In this document: in pieces, positions 34,466 through 45,853 of the stretch | How positions within the stretch are numbered: position 1 is the first letter of the stretch | Layout: each line of letters starts with the position of its first letter | Assembly: GCF_002236805.1 (NCBI RefSeq) | Contig: NZ_NIQA01000004.1 | Span: 124,001-188,000 of the forward strand | Length of the DNA: 64,000 nucleotides | Reading direction: 5' to 3' | From: Pusillimonas sp. T2 | GTDB lineage: Bacteria > Pseudomonadota > Gammaproteobacteria > Burkholderiales > Burkholderiaceae_B | Position numbers and translations under genes: made by a program | Notes under the pieces: generated by a model | Databases searched by the model: none | What the model saw: the letters and a program-made list of their open reading frames with translations, nothing else | What the model was told of the DNA's origin: nothing

Positions 34466-35251
34466 ATGCACCCCATGCTCAATACCGCCATTAAGGCGGC
34501 ACGCCGCGCCGGCTCCATGATCAACCGGGCAAGCCTCGACCTCGAGCGCTTGCAGGTGGCGCGCAAGGGGCCCAGCGATTATGTCACGGAAGTCGACCAA
34601 AGCGTCGAGGCCGCCATTATCGACATCCTTAAAACCGCGTATCCCGACCATGGGTTTTTAGGCGAAGAGTCTGGCGAGCAGCCCGTGCCTGAAGGGCAGG
34701 CCGCACCCGAGTATCAGTGGATCATCGATCCGCTCGACGGCACGACCAACTTTATTCACGGGTTTCCGGTCTATGCCGTTTCCATTGCTCTGGCGCATCG
34801 TGGGCAGGTCGTGCATGGCGTTATTTACGACCCGGCGCGCAACGAGCTCTTCACTGCCAGTCGCGGGGGCGGTGCCTTCCTCAACGATCGTCGCGTGCGC
34901 GTGTCGGGTATGGCCCGTTTTCACGATGCCATGCTGAGTGCCTATGTGCCCGACTCGGGGGGCGGTGTGTCACCCAATTCAAAGTTTTCCGGCATGCTTA
35001 CCGGCTGCGCCAGCGTGCGGCGCATGGGGGCTTCGGTGCTTGATCTGGCCTATGTGGCCTGCGGCCGCCTCGACGGTTTCTGCGGGGTTAACCTAAAACG
35101 CTGGGATCTCGCCGCGGGCGGGTTGCTGGTCCTTGAGGCCGGCGGCCTTATTTCCGACTTTCAAGGCGAGCAAACCTGGTTTCAAACCGGCAGCGTTATT
35201 GCGGGTACGCCCAAAGTCTTTACTCACATGCTGGCCAGTTTGCAGTCCTGA
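34466..35251 (+). CDS. suhB: Inositol monophosphatase family protein SuhB
   Basis: 261 aa. Mg-dependent phosphatase; in enterobacteria SuhB also joins the rRNA antitermination complex. The metal site is visible in GEESGE, WIIDPLDGTTNFIHGFP and the C-terminal WDLAAGGLLVLEAGG. TATAAT at 34425-34430 is a probable -10 box between the two divergent genes; I see no convincing -35. Confidence 0.92.
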   Translation: MHPMLNTAIKAARRAGSMINRASLDLERLQVARKGPSDYVTEVDQSVEAAIIDILKTAYPDHGFLGEESGEQPVPEGQAAPEYQWIIDPLDGTTNFIHGFPVYAVSIALAHRGQVVHGVIYDPARNELFTASRGGGAFLNDRRVRVSGMARFHDAMLSAYVPDSGGGVSPNSKFSGMLTGCASVRRMGASVLDLAYVACGRLDGFCGVNLKRWDLAAGGLLVLEAGGLISDFQGEQTWFQTGSVIAGTPKVFTHMLASLQS

Positions 35252-35297
35252 ACGCTTCATTTACTAGCCATGACCTCACCAACAGACGGCAGTACGG

Positions 35298-35317
35298 GCG
35301 GGTTCGCCCGCACCTTT
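35298..35317 (+). terminator. Weak terminator candidate after suhB
   Basis: GCGGG-TTCG-CCCGC (35298-35311) forms a short stem with a stable TTCG tetraloop, followed by ACCTTTTAT. The stem is only five pairs. Confidence 0.4.
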
Positions 35318-35370
35318 TATATAGGCGCCCCTCAAGGGGGTAGCGTCCGGACAGGGCAGGGGGGGCGCTA

Positions 35371-36972
35371 ATGGAAGCCTTTTCCTTCGATTGGCTCTCG
35401 CACCCGGCAGCCTGGGTCGGGCTGCTGACACTGGTCGTGCTCGAAATTGTTCTGGGCATCGACAACCTTATCTTCATCGCCATTCTGGTCGAGAAGCTGC
35501 CGCCCAAGCTGCGCGATCGCGCTCGGGTTATGGGGCTGTCGCTAGCGCTCGTCATGCGCTTGGCGCTGCTCACTGTCATGTCGTGGCTGATCAAGCTGAC
35601 GACGCCCATTTTGTTTTTGGGGCCGTTTGTTTTTTCTGGGCGCGATCTCATTCTTATTGTGGGCGGTTTTTTCCTGCTGCTTAAAGGCACGCTCGAACTA
35701 CACGAGCGCATCGAGGGTCGCGCGCAGCATGCCTCCGGGGCGCGGCTGCACGCCAGCTTCGGCCTGATCGTTACGCAAATCATTATTCTCGACGCAGTTT
35801 TCTCCATCGACGCCGTCATCACGGCGGTGGGCATGGTCGAACAGCTGTCCGTCATGATGGTCGCCGTTGTCATTGCAATGGGTGTGATGCTGTTCGCATC
35901 AAAACCGCTCACACGCTTTGTCAATGCTCACCCCACGGTAGTAGTCTTGTGTCTGGGCTTCTTGTTAACCATTGGTTTTTCTTTGGTGGCTGAAGGCTTT
36001 GGCTTTGCGGTGCCCAAGGGGTATCTGTACGCAGCTATCGGGTTTTCGGTCATTATCGAAAGTCTTAACCAGTTGGCCCGACGCAATATGCAAAAGGTCG
36101 AGCTGCGGCGCCCCATGCGCGAGCGAACGGCCGAAGGCATTATGCGCATGTTGGGTAAGCAGCCCTTGGTGGGACCTGAAAAACCCGTGGCTTCGCCCAA
36201 GCCGGCTGCCGGGCAGCAGGTGTTTGGCGAAGAAGAACGCAATATGGTTAGTGGCGTCCTTACCTTGGCCGACCGCACCATTCATTCCATCATGACGCCG
36301 CGCAACGATGTGTCCTGGATCAATCTCGACGACGCCGCAGAAGACATCCAGAAGCAGCTCATGAAAACACCGCACAGCTTCTTTCCAGTGTGCCGGGGGT
36401 CGCTCGACGATGTCATTGGCATTGGTCGCGCCAAAGAAATGCTTGCAGATGTGCTGACGCATGGGCATATCAAATTGTCCCGTTTGCGCGATCCACTTAT
36501 CGTGCACGAATCCATTGGCGTGCTGCGGCTGATGGAAACCTTGAAGCGCTCACGCGGGCAACTGGTGCTGGTCACCGACGAGTTCGGCACCATCGAAGGT
36601 GTCGTTACGCCTATCGACGTATTCGAGGCCATCGCCGGCGAGTTCCCCGATGAGGATGAAACGCCTGACATCGTCGAAGCCGGTGACAATCGCTGGCGTG
36701 TCGACGGTGCGGCCGACGTGCATCACCTTGAACAGGTGCTGAACACCATCGGGTTGGTGGACGAAGAAGAGGGTTATTCAACCTTGGCCGGCTATTTGTT
36801 GGGGCGTTTCGGGCAGTTGCCATCGCCCGGTGACAGTTGCGAACTGGTGCAGCCTCACGCCACGTTCACATTCAAGGTGGTTCGCCTTGAGGGTCGTCGT
36901 ATTGCAAGTGTTGAAGTCGAACGCGTCTTTGCCAATCCCGACGACGAAACTATTCAAGAAGGTTCTGCATGA
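35371..36972 (+). CDS. TerC-like membrane protein fused to CBS pair and CorC/HlyC domain
   Basis: 533 aa. The N-terminal half (about 10-240) is a TerC/YoaE-type membrane domain with seven or so helices and the acidic motifs LEIVLGIDNLIFIAIL and LDAVFSIDAVITA. It is followed by a CBS-domain pair (about 305-430, SIMTPRNDVSWI and LVTDEFGTIEGVVTP) and a CorC_HlyC domain (about 445-525). Such fusions are linked to metal, often manganese, or pH homeostasis; the ion is not proven. The stop overlaps uppP (ATGA). Confidence 0.88.
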   Translation: MEAFSFDWLSHPAAWVGLLTLVVLEIVLGIDNLIFIAILVEKLPPKLRDRARVMGLSLALVMRLALLTVMSWLIKLTTPILFLGPFVFSGRDLILIVGGFFLLLKGTLELHERIEGRAQHASGARLHASFGLIVTQIIILDAVFSIDAVITAVGMVEQLSVMMVAVVIAMGVMLFASKPLTRFVNAHPTVVVLCLGFLLTIGFSLVAEGFGFAVPKGYLYAAIGFSVIIESLNQLARRNMQKVELRRPMRERTAEGIMRMLGKQPLVGPEKPVASPKPAAGQQVFGEEERNMVSGVLTLADRTIHSIMTPRNDVSWINLDDAAEDIQKQLMKTPHSFFPVCRGSLDDVIGIGRAKEMLADVLTHGHIKLSRLRDPLIVHESIGVLRLMETLKRSRGQLVLVTDEFGTIEGVVTPIDVFEAIAGEFPDEDETPDIVEAGDNRWRVDGAADVHHLEQVLNTIGLVDEEEGYSTLAGYLLGRFGQLPSPGDSCELVQPHATFTFKVVRLEGRRIASVEVERVFANPDDETIQEGSA

Positions 36973-37883
36973 CCGAAAGCGCGCTGTATTTGTTCAAAGC
37001 TTTTTTTCTGGGTGTCATTGAGGGTTTTACCGAGTTCATACCGGTGTCCAGTACGGCACACTTATTGCTGATTGGTGAATGGATCAATTTCGATTCCGGT
37101 AGCAGTAAGGTGTACGAGGTGGTCATCCAGTTCGGGTCGATACTCGCCGTCATTTGGGTTTTCCGTCAACGTCTCTGGCAACTGATTCGGGGTACGCTGC
37201 ATGGTCAACCTACCGAGGTCGCGTTCACACGCAATCTGATCATTGCATTTTTGCCGGCAGCGGTGATCGGTGCACTTACGATTCAGTACATCAAAATGAT
37301 GTTCCACCACCCTGGTATTTTTGTGGTGACATTGATTTTGGGCGGAATCATTATGCTTTGGGTCGAACGCAAGCCGCATATGGCCAAGCACGGTGCAACC
37401 GGCAACGCGGCTGCAACCAACGACGTGTCCTCGGCGTCTTCCCAGGCAGGCGGGCGTTCAAGTCAGGCTGCTGGTTTGGGCCAGCCGGTGACGTTCGCGC
37501 TTGAAGACATCACCTGGAAGCAGGCGCTGGCGGTGGGTTTTGCACAATGCCTGGCCATGATTCCGGGTACGTCCCGTTCTGGCGCCACCATTATTGGCGC
37601 CATGCTGGCCGGGGTGCAACGTAAAACGGCGACTGAATTCTCGTTCTTTCTAGCGATGCCGACCATGTTGGCCGCTACGGTTTACGATATTTATAAACAC
37701 GGCGCGGTGCTTACAGGTGAGCAAACCTGGGGTATTGTCATTGGCTTTATTGCCGCGTTTTTCAGCGCGCTGGTGTTGGTCAAAGCGGTGCTGATGTGGG
37801 TGTCGCGGCACACTTATCGCCCATTTGCGTGGTATCGCATTGCTTTGGGGCTGGTTGTCTTGGCCTGGCTAACGCTGCGTTAA
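36969..37883 (+). CDS. uppP: Undecaprenyl-diphosphatase
   Basis: 304 aa membrane enzyme that recycles undecaprenyl pyrophosphate for cell-wall synthesis; high dosage gives bacitracin resistance. Catalytic motifs are EGFTEFIPVSSTAHLLL and PGTSRSGATIIGAML. A hydrophilic Ser/Ala/Gly-rich stretch (about residues 138-172) before ITWKQAL makes it about 30 residues longer than the E. coli enzyme. Start overlaps the TerC fusion; the end overlaps lpxH on the other strand by four bases. Confidence 0.93.
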   Translation: MTESALYLFKAFFLGVIEGFTEFIPVSSTAHLLLIGEWINFDSGSSKVYEVVIQFGSILAVIWVFRQRLWQLIRGTLHGQPTEVAFTRNLIIAFLPAAVIGALTIQYIKMMFHHPGIFVVTLILGGIIMLWVERKPHMAKHGATGNAAATNDVSSASSQAGGRSSQAAGLGQPVTFALEDITWKQALAVGFAQCLAMIPGTSRSGATIIGAMLAGVQRKTATEFSFFLAMPTMLAATVYDIYKHGAVLTGEQTWGIVIGFIAAFFSALVLVKAVLMWVSRHTYRPFAWYRIALGLVVLAWLTLR

Positions 37884-38683
37884 TCTGTGTCGGCGGCTTG
37901 CCTTGCGCCGGTGTAGGTATCGGCCAAGGTCCGCAGACGCAGGCCTTCTGCGTCTATTTCCAGCCAGCCGCCGCGCTTTTCGGGGCTTTCAAAGTCCCAA
38001 TCGGGCAGTACGGCGCGGGTTAGCGTTCGGCCTTTGGCCGTCTGGTGGTGAATTGACGCGCGGTGGGTATGCCCATGCACCATCGTATCGACGCGGGCCG
38101 CATCAAAGGCCTGTAATACCGCTTCCGGGTTAACGTCCATAATGTCCGACGGCTTCCACGCATTGGCCTGCATACTGCGTTGGCGGGCGTAGCCTGCCCA
38201 TTTCATGCGTTGCTTCAGGCTAAACGCCAAAAATATGCGCTGCACCCAGGGTCGTCGCACCCACGTCTTGAAGCGTTGGTAAGCGTGGTCGTCGGTGCAG
38301 TATTCGTCGCCGTGGCTAAAAAGTACCGGGCCGACATCAGTCATCAGCACGGTTTGGTCGGACAGCAGTGTGGCATGTATGCGTTTGCACAGGCCGTGCC
38401 CGATTAAAAAGTCGCGGTTGCCGCGGCAGACATAAAGTGGAATATCTTTGCCGGTGGCGGCCAGTGCGCTTAGCAATGATGCCAGCCAAGAGGGCGGGTT
38501 CTGGATAAGGTCGTCGCCGACCCAGACGTTGAAAATGTCGCCGCCCAGTAATAGCGCAGACGCGTGTTGCCGGGCTTGCGATAAAAACGTCAAAAAAGCC
38601 CGGGCGGTTTCTGGCGAATCGGGCCCCAGATGAAGGTCTGAGGCCAGCCAAACCGTGCCGGGCAGGTCGAGCTTACTCAACAA
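37880..38683 (-). CDS. lpxH: UDP-2,3-diacylglucosamine diphosphatase
   Basis: About 267 aa. Lipid A pathway enzyme of the calcineurin-like phosphoesterase fold, peripheral to the inner membrane. Metal-site motifs are [32 protein letters not shown] and HGHTH. No ATG is available near the N-terminus; two adjacent TTG codons (38683, 38680) inside the last codons of the cyclophilin gene are the likely starts, suggesting low, coupled translation. Confidence 0.92.
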   Translation of the reverse strand: MLSKLDLPGTVWLASDLHLGPDSPETARAFLTFLSQARQHASALLLGGDIFNVWVGDDLIQNPPSWLASLLSALAATGKDIPLYVCRGNRDFLIGHGLCKRIHATLLSDQTVLMTDVGPVLFSHGDEYCTDDHAYQRFKTWVRRPWVQRIFLAFSLKQRMKWAGYARQRSMQANAWKPSDIMDVNPEAVLQAFDAARVDTMVHGHTHRASIHHQTAKGRTLTRAVLPDWDFESPEKRGGWLEIDAEGLRLRTLADTYTGARQAADTD

Positions 38684-39326
38684 CCGTAGCTTTCTCGATG
38701 ATGACGTCTTCGGTGGGTACGTCTTGGTGAAAGCCTTTGCTGCCGGTTTTCACGACTTTGATTTTGTCGACGACGTCGGTGCCTTCGACGACCTTGCCAA
38801 ATACCGCATAGCCCCAGCCATTGCTGGTGGGCGCGGTGTGGTTAAGGAAGTCGTTGTCGGCAACGTTAATGAAAAACTGTGCGGTAGCCGAGTGCGGGTC
38901 GCTGGTGCGCGCCATGGCCAGTGTGTAGCGATCGTTGCGCAGACCGTTGTTGGCCTCGTTTTCGATGGGGTCGCGGGTTTCTTTTTGCTTCATGCCGGCT
39001 TCGAAACCGCCGCCCTGGACCATGAAGTTGTTGATGACGCGATGGAAAATAGTGCCGTCAAAGAAACCGTCGTTGACGTAAGCCACGAAGTTTTCAACTG
39101 TTTTAGGGGCTTTTTCGGCATTCAGCTCGATGATCATGTCACCGAAGTTGGTTTGCATTTTGACTTTTGGGTTTGCACTCATGGATGATCCTTGTGACGA
39201 AGTTGATGAAGCGATGGCGGGGCCGGCGCTGATGGCGGGCAAGGCGACCAATGCAGCACAGGCGAGCCCCAGGGCATGCCTGCGAAGCAGGTGCGACCTG
39301 AAAATTCTGGTGATGAAGAAGCTCAT
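38673..39326 (-). CDS. Cyclophilin-type peptidyl-prolyl cis-trans isomerase
   Basis: 217 aa from ATG 39326. Residues about 1-40 form a plausible signal peptide ([22 protein letters not shown]) before the cyclophilin domain ([40 protein letters not shown]). An internal ATG at 39182 has AAGGA about eight bases upstream and would give a 169-residue cytoplasmic form of normal PpiB length, while ATG 39326 has no clear ribosome site. Either or both starts may be used. Confidence 0.88.
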   Translation of the reverse strand: MSFFITRIFRSHLLRRHALGLACAALVALPAISAGPAIASSTSSQGSSMSANPKVKMQTNFGDMIIELNAEKAPKTVENFVAYVNDGFFDGTIFHRVINNFMVQGGGFEAGMKQKETRDPIENEANNGLRNDRYTLAMARTSDPHSATAQFFINVADNDFLNHTAPTSNGWGYAVFGKVVEGTDVVDKIKVVKTGSKGFHQDVPTEDVIIEKATVVE

Positions 39327-39331
39327 GGTGA

Positions 39332-39991
39332 TTAACGTTGAAGAATGGACTGGACGGCCTGGGCTCGGGCTGCGGCGGCGCGCATGCCTGCGCTTTCGGC
39401 CTCTCGGTACAGCGCGTATGCTTTCAGCAAATGAACCTGGGCCAAGTTGGCTTTGGCCGTGGTGTAATTGGGGTCGGCCCGCAGCGCCATGGTTAACGCG
39501 TCGTAGGCCATGTCGATTTTTTGCTGTTTAATGTACAGCGACGCCAGGTTGTTCCAGGGTTCGGGTAGCTCGGGGTAGTCGGTGGTCATGGCCAGGTAGG
39601 CGTCAACCGCTTCGTTGGTTTTGCCGTTGGCTGCCAGGGCCCGTGCCCGTAAAAACATCAGCTGCACGTCTTGCCCGATTTCTCCGCTGGCGTTGCGCTG
39701 TGCCTGACGCTTTTCTATAACCTCAAGTGCTTCTTGGCTGCGGCCGTCGTTTAGCATGTGTGCTATACGGTTGGTAATATCTGACGGCGTCATGGGTATC
39801 GACGTGTCGACGCTTGGTGTTAACGCATCGAGCACATTGGCCAACCCTTGCCAGCCTTCGTCGGCTTGGGGTGGGTCGATAAACAGCGGGCCATTTGCAG
39901 AAGCCGACTGCGCCAATGTAGTTGGCGCATGCAGCCCGCCACACGCAACCAGAACCAGGGCGGGCAGAAAGCGACGAGAAATTTGAAACAC
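39332..39991 (-). CDS. TPR-repeat protein, exported
   Basis: 219 aa from a GTG start. A signal peptide (about 1-28, [12 protein letters not shown]...TTLAQ) precedes tetratricopeptide repeats (about 78-205; [19 protein letters not shown] is the clearest). TPRs bind other proteins, and the partner is unknown. It ends five bases before the cyclophilin gene, so TPR protein, cyclophilin and lpxH probably form one operon, consistent with an envelope role. Confidence 0.82.
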   Translation of the reverse strand: MFQISRRFLPALVLVACGGLHAPTTLAQSASANGPLFIDPPQADEGWQGLANVLDALTPSVDTSIPMTPSDITNRIAHMLNDGRSQEALEVIEKRQAQRNASGEIGQDVQLMFLRARALAANGKTNEAVDAYLAMTTDYPELPEPWNNLASLYIKQQKIDMAYDALTMALRADPNYTTAKANLAQVHLLKAYALYREAESAGMRAAAARAQAVQSILQR

Positions 39992-40087
39992 CGGCGATTA
40001 CCTATTGGGGTGGAGTTGGGTTTGAATTGCTATACTTATCGACCGCCATTTTAGCCTTGCTTCACGTCAAACAAGTTTTACTAGCGA

Positions 40088-41533
40088 ATGCTGCACATTT
40101 ATAACACCCTTTCTCGCGGCAAAGTGCCCCTCGAACCCACCGAACCCGGTCACGTGCGTATGTACGTTTGCGGCATGACGGTCTACGATTTCTGCCACCT
40201 CGGGCACGCCCGCATGCTGGTCAGTTTCGACGTGGTTCAGCGGTGGTTGCGTGCCAGCGGCTACAAGGTTACGTATGTGCGCAACATTACCGACATCGAC
40301 GACAAAATCATTCGTCGCGCCGTTGAAACCGGCCGTCGTCTGGGCGAGGTTACCGACTTTTATATCCAGGCCATGCACGCCGATGAACGCGCGTTGGGCG
40401 TTCAGTCGCCCGACGCAGAGCCGCGCGCTACGGCCCACGTTGGCGATATGCTCGATATCATCGGCCGCCTCGAAAATAACGGCTTGGCCTATCAGGCCGA
40501 TAACGGCGACGTCAATTACGCGGTGCGCAGCTTTCCGGGCTACGGGAAGCTGTCAGGCAAGTCGCTCGACGACCTGCGTGCCGGCGAGCGTGTCGCCGTC
40601 GATTCGGGCAAGCGTGATCCGCTCGATTTCGTGCTCTGGAAATCGGCCAAGGCCGACGAGCCCGCCGAGTCGAAGTGGGAGTCTGCTTATGGCCTGGGGC
40701 GCCCGGGTTGGCATATCGAGTGCTCAGCCATGAGCAAAGCCCTGCTGGGGCTGCCCCTGGACATTCACGGCGGCGGGCCCGATCTTAAGTTTCCGCACCA
40801 CGAAAACGAAATCGCCCAGACCGAGGGTGCTTTTGGCGGGCAGCTGGCCAACGTTTGGATGCATTGCGGTCCGCTTATGGTCGACAGCGACAAAATGTCC
40901 AAGTCGCTGGGTAACTTCCGCACCATCCGCGAAACTGTGGGGCTTGGTGCGTCGCTGTCGCCCAACAGCGCCAACTACGATGTCAATGCGCGCGAAGCCG
41001 AAATGCTGCGGTTTTTCATCGTGCGCAATCACTATCGCAGCATTCAAAATTACACGCCCGACAACTTGCGCGATGCGCAAAGCGCGCTCGATCGCCTTTA
41101 CCAAACGCTGCACAATGTGTCGCCCGCGTCGGTTTCCATCGACTGGTCCCAGCCAGCAGCCCAGGCGTTTCGCGACGCCATGGACGATGACTTCAACACG
41201 TCGGGTGCTGTTGCCGTGCTTTTCGAGTTGGCCAACGAGGCCAATCGCACGGGTTCGGCTCAAACGTCGGGCCTGTTGCGGGCCTTGGGCGCCGTTTTGG
41301 GGTTATTGCAAACCGACCCGGCCATTTATCTGCAATCGTCCAGCCGGTTTACCGGTGCCGAGCAGGCTGCCGAGTCGCTCGACGCCGCGGCTATCGAAGC
41401 CCTTATTCAGGCACGTGCCGAGGCTAAAAAGCAAAAGCAGTTCGGGCAGGCCGATGCCATCCGAGAACAGTTGCGTCAGGCCGGTATCGAGCTTGAGGAC
41501 AAGCCCGGTGGCACGCAGTGGCGTCGGGTTTAA
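40088..41533 (+). CDS. cysS: Cysteinyl-tRNA synthetase
   Basis: 481 aa. Class I synthetase with zinc-site Cys in [10 protein letters not shown], the HIGH-type motif [31 protein letters not shown] and KMSKSLGNF. Length and domain order are normal. It diverges from the TPR gene and begins a run of housekeeping genes in one direction. Confidence 0.97.
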   Translation: MLHIYNTLSRGKVPLEPTEPGHVRMYVCGMTVYDFCHLGHARMLVSFDVVQRWLRASGYKVTYVRNITDIDDKIIRRAVETGRRLGEVTDFYIQAMHADERALGVQSPDAEPRATAHVGDMLDIIGRLENNGLAYQADNGDVNYAVRSFPGYGKLSGKSLDDLRAGERVAVDSGKRDPLDFVLWKSAKADEPAESKWESAYGLGRPGWHIECSAMSKALLGLPLDIHGGGPDLKFPHHENEIAQTEGAFGGQLANVWMHCGPLMVDSDKMSKSLGNFRTIRETVGLGASLSPNSANYDVNAREAEMLRFFIVRNHYRSIQNYTPDNLRDAQSALDRLYQTLHNVSPASVSIDWSQPAAQAFRDAMDDDFNTSGAVAVLFELANEANRTGSAQTSGLLRALGAVLGLLQTDPAIYLQSSSRFTGAEQAAESLDAAAIEALIQARAEAKKQKQFGQADAIREQLRQAGIELEDKPGGTQWRRV

Positions 41534-41542
41534 GGGGCGGCC

Positions 41543-42175
41543 ATGACCACGACTGCCATCGTCAAGCCCGATTACTGGGACGAAGCCGCCGCGCATCTGA
41601 TGCGACGTGATCGTATTCTCAAGAAGCTGATTCCCCAGCATAAAGAGCAGTTCTTGCAGGCGCCGTCGCCACCGTTCATGACCCTGGCCCGCGCCATCAT
41701 CGGCCAGCAAATTTCCACCAAAGCCGCCGATGCAGTATGGCTGCGCTTCACCGAAAAATGCGGAAAGCGGCCAACCCCCACGTCTGTCGTGCAGCTTGAC
41801 ATCGATGCATTGCGCGAGCTGGGGCTGTCTAAACGCAAGTCCGAATACATTTCCGATCTGGCCACGCACTTTGCCGAGAAAAAGGTTAAGCCTGCGGCCT
41901 GGTCAGCCATGGACGACGAGGCTGTCATTGCCGATTTATGCGCAATTCGGGGCATCGGGCGTTGGACGGCCGAAATGTTTCTTATCTTTAACCTGCAGCG
42001 TCCCGACGTCCTTCCGCTCGACGATGCCGGTCTTATCAAGGCAATTTCGTTACACTATTTCAGCGGTGAGCCCGTTTCGCGCTTCGAAGCGCGCGAAGTC
42101 GCCCAGGCCTGGGCACCGTGGCGAACCGTCGCGACGTGGTACTTGTGGCGCAGCCTTGCGTCTGTCGCCAAGTAA
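41543..42175 (+). CDS. DNA-3-methyladenine glycosylase II (AlkA family)
   Basis: 210 aa. Helix-hairpin-helix base-excision glycosylase for alkylated purines. ARAIIGQQISTKAADAVW opens the HhH-GPD domain, and IRGIGRWTAEMFLIF is the hairpin followed by the catalytic aspartate in VLPLDDAGL. It lacks the N-terminal domain of E. coli AlkA, as do the short bacterial forms. Nine bases separate it from cysS. Confidence 0.9.
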   Translation: MTTTAIVKPDYWDEAAAHLMRRDRILKKLIPQHKEQFLQAPSPPFMTLARAIIGQQISTKAADAVWLRFTEKCGKRPTPTSVVQLDIDALRELGLSKRKSEYISDLATHFAEKKVKPAAWSAMDDEAVIADLCAIRGIGRWTAEMFLIFNLQRPDVLPLDDAGLIKAISLHYFSGEPVSRFEAREVAQAWAPWRTVATWYLWRSLASVAK

Positions 42176-42215
42176 AACTAAAGTCGTATGATCCCTATCT
42201 GGAATTCAAGCTCTT

Positions 42216-43178
<963 letters not shown>

Positions 43179-43189
43179 CACGTCGTCAT

Positions 43190-44239
43190 ATGTTCCCGGG
43201 CTCTGACGCCCTGATTCATAAAATAAAGTCGGCGGTGGCGGCCTTGTCGTCGCAGCCCACCGGCCTGGGTGTGGCTGTCAGCGGTGGGGCCGATTCGGCC
43301 ATGCTGGCGGTAGCCGCTGCGCAATATGCTGCCGGGCAGGGTTTGGCCTTGCATCTGTTCCATGTGCATCATGGGTTGCAGGCAACGGCCGACGAATGGT
43401 TGCATCGGGTGCACGATCTGGCGCATCAATTGGCGGTGCCTTGCCATAGTATGCGCGTGACGGTCAGTGAAACAGCAGGTTACGGTATCGAGGCTGCAGC
43501 GCGTGATGCGCGGTACAAAGCGCTGCATGACATGGCCAGAGTGGCGGGTGTGCGTCACATCTTGTTGGGTCATCACCTTCATGATCAGGCTGAAACGGTG
43601 CTGTTGCGGCTTCTGCGCGGCGCGGGGCCCGTCGGGCTGGCGGCCATGTCGCCACACGTCGAGCGTGACGGAATCGAGTATGTTCGGCCCTGGCTTGACG
43701 TGGACCGCGCCCAGATCGTCGATGCTGCCAATAGTTATGCTGCACAAACCGGGTGGCAGTACGTCACCGACCCGACTAACGCTCAAGATCGCTACACGCG
43801 TGCCGCCGTGCGCGAGCGGCTGGCGCCCACGCTTGATGCGCGTTGGCCCGGCTGGCGCGACCGGCTTGCGCGTCATGCCCGACAGTCGGCGCAAGCCGCG
43901 CAGGTGCTTGACGAGGTCGCATGCGCCGATTTGATGTCACTTGATTTTGCCGCGGCTGACCAGAGCTTTTCTTTGGCAAGCTGGCGTTTGCTCTCAGAGG
44001 CGCGTCAGGCGCTGGTGTTACGGTATTGGCTGGGCCAGCAAAGGCTGGCCATGCCGACCGATGCCCGGCTGCATAACCTGATGCGCCAAATGCGTCAGTT
44101 GCACGCTTTGGGGTTCGATCGCGCGATGCGGGTCGGGCACGGACCCGTCGACATTGTGTGCCAGAAGGGGCGGGTTTTTGTTGCGGGTCGGCACGCCAAC
44201 GACGATCTAAATGCGCCTTGCACGGGCCCGTCTCATTAA
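43190..44239 (+). CDS. tilS: tRNA(Ile)-lysidine synthase
   Basis: 349 aa. Puts lysidine on C34 of tRNA-Ile(CAU), essential for AUA decoding. PP-loop SGGADSAMLAVAA near residue 31, FHVHHGLQ, and LGHHLHDQAETVLLRLLRGAG. It keeps the substrate-binding TilS domain but is short at the C-terminus, as usual in this group. It lies 11 bases after accA. Confidence 0.93.
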   Translation: MFPGSDALIHKIKSAVAALSSQPTGLGVAVSGGADSAMLAVAAAQYAAGQGLALHLFHVHHGLQATADEWLHRVHDLAHQLAVPCHSMRVTVSETAGYGIEAAARDARYKALHDMARVAGVRHILLGHHLHDQAETVLLRLLRGAGPVGLAAMSPHVERDGIEYVRPWLDVDRAQIVDAANSYAAQTGWQYVTDPTNAQDRYTRAAVRERLAPTLDARWPGWRDRLARHARQSAQAAQVLDEVACADLMSLDFAAADQSFSLASWRLLSEARQALVLRYWLGQQRLAMPTDARLHNLMRQMRQLHALGFDRAMRVGHGPVDIVCQKGRVFVAGRHANDDLNAPCTGPSH

Positions 44240-44353
44240 AAACGTGTCGTGTTGATGTATCGACGCGGGTCGGCAAAATAACCCTTTAATGTTAAAATGT
44301 TGCGTTTTGTCTGTCTGTATTTGCAGGCAGTTGTCCTTTTTGCAGAGTAAAAG

Positions 44354-45616
44354 ATGTCCCTGATTGTTCACAAATACGGTGGCACTTCAATGGGCTCGGT
44401 CGAGCGCATTCAAAATGTCGCACGTCGCGTCGCAAAATGGCACGCCGCTGGCCACCAGGTGGTGGTCGTTCCCTCGGCCATGTCGGGCGAAACCAATCGT
44501 TTGCTTGGGTTGGCCAAAGACATTTCCCCACGTCCCAACGAGCGCGAGCTCGATATGCTGGCCGCCACGGGTGAACAGGCCAGTAGCGCATTGCTGGCCA
44601 TTGCCCTGATGGAGCAAGGTGTTGCCGCACGCAGCTACACGGGCTGGCAAGTGCCGGTAAAAACCGACTCGGCTTACACCAAGGCCCGCATTACGTCCAT
44701 CGACGACGCGCGTATCAAAGCCGACTTGGCTGATGGCCGTGTGGTCGTAGTGACAGGTTTCCAAGGTATCGACGAAGAAGGCCACATCACTACATTGGGT
44801 CGTGGCGGGTCCGATACCTCGGCTGTCGCTATTGCTGCCGCTATTGGCGCCCAAGAGTGTCTTATTTACACTGATGTCGATGGTGTTTACACCACCGATC
44901 CGCGCGTGGTTCCAGAGGCTCGTCGTCTTTCGGTTGTTTCTTTCGAAGAAATGCTCGAAATGGCTTCGCTCGGATCCAAAGTGCTGCAAATTCGCTCGGT
45001 AGAATTCGCCGGCAAATACCGTATTCCCATCCGCGTATTGTCGTCGCTTACCGACCCCCTGATGTCGCTCGAAGAAGAAATGACTTCGGGCACTTTAATT
45101 ACTTTCGAGGAAGACCAGAAAATGGAAGCAGCCGTCGTTTCGGGCATTGCCTTCAGCCGCGATGAAGCCAAACTTACTCTGCTGGCGGTTCCCGACAAAC
45201 CGGGTGTGGCCTACTCAATTCTGGGTCCCATTGCCGCCGCCAACATCAACGTCGACGTCATTCTGCAGAACCAGTCTGTCGAAGGCACCACCGACTTCTC
45301 GTTTACTGTTAACCGTGCCGATTTCCCTCGCGCCCTCGAAGTGCTCGAGCAGCAGATCGGTCCGGCCGTCGGGGCTCGCGAGATCCGTTCCGACGACAAG
45401 GTGTGCAAAGTGTCTGTCGTCGGTATCGGTATGCGCAGCCATGTTGGCGTTGCCAGCCTGATGTTCCGCACGCTCAGCGAAGAAGGCATCAATATCCAGA
45501 TGATTTCCACCAGCGAGATCAAGACATCGGTTGTTATCAGCGACAAGTACATGGAGCTGGCGGTACGTGCATTGCACAAAGCCTTCGGTCTCGATCAAGA
45601 GGGCGGCAGCCTGTAA
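44354..45616 (+). CDS. lysC: Aspartate kinase
   Basis: 420 aa. First step of the lysine/threonine/methionine pathway. The kinase part starts [11 protein letters not shown] and includes [11 protein letters not shown] and [13 protein letters not shown]; two ACT domains (about 265-415) carry feedback regulation. An in-frame ATG at 45122 with GAGGA about ten bases upstream could give a free beta subunit as in alpha2beta2 aspartokinases. TTAAAAT-type promoter text lies just upstream. Confidence 0.95.
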   Translation: MSLIVHKYGGTSMGSVERIQNVARRVAKWHAAGHQVVVVPSAMSGETNRLLGLAKDISPRPNERELDMLAATGEQASSALLAIALMEQGVAARSYTGWQVPVKTDSAYTKARITSIDDARIKADLADGRVVVVTGFQGIDEEGHITTLGRGGSDTSAVAIAAAIGAQECLIYTDVDGVYTTDPRVVPEARRLSVVSFEEMLEMASLGSKVLQIRSVEFAGKYRIPIRVLSSLTDPLMSLEEEMTSGTLITFEEDQKMEAAVVSGIAFSRDEAKLTLLAVPDKPGVAYSILGPIAAANINVDVILQNQSVEGTTDFSFTVNRADFPRALEVLEQQIGPAVGAREIRSDDKVCKVSVVGIGMRSHVGVASLMFRTLSEEGINIQMISTSEIKTSVVISDKYMELAVRALHKAFGLDQEGGSL

Positions 45617-45676
45617 GAAACTGCCGTTTTCGGCCCAAAGCTCGGCTTTCTTGTGCTAGAATGCTGAGCTTAATTC

Positions 45677-45769
45677 GGAGATGTGGCCGAGTGGTTGAAG
45701 GTACTCCCCTGCTAAGGGAGCATACGGCTTATACCCGTATCGAGGGTTCGAATCCCTCCATCTCCGCCA
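45677..45769 (+). tRNA. tRNA-Ser (anticodon GCT)
   Basis: 93 bases with encoded CCA. Acceptor GGAGATG pairs with CATCTCC; the anticodon loop CTGCTAA gives GCT; the long variable arm (TACGGCTT...) marks it as serine class. It lies 60 bases after lysC, and the ptx module starts just beyond its terminator. Confidence 0.97.
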
Positions 45770-45777
45770 GTACAAAC

Positions 45778-45808
45778 AAAAAAGCCCCTGTTCATCAGGG
45801 GCTTTTTT
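45778..45808 (+). terminator. Rho-independent terminator after tRNA-Ser
   Basis: AAAGCCCCTG pairs with CAGGGGCTTT around a five-base loop, with A and T runs on the two sides. Confidence 0.88.
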
Positions 45809-45853
45809 GTTTTCTGACGATGTTGGGCGAAGGTTGTGTTCGATGCCGGCGCT

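Noticed and set aside
35252-35370. yybP-ykoY manganese riboswitch before the TerC fusion
   Set aside because: A GGGGGTAGC string resembles part of the motif, but the space to the start codon is too short and the second half is missing.
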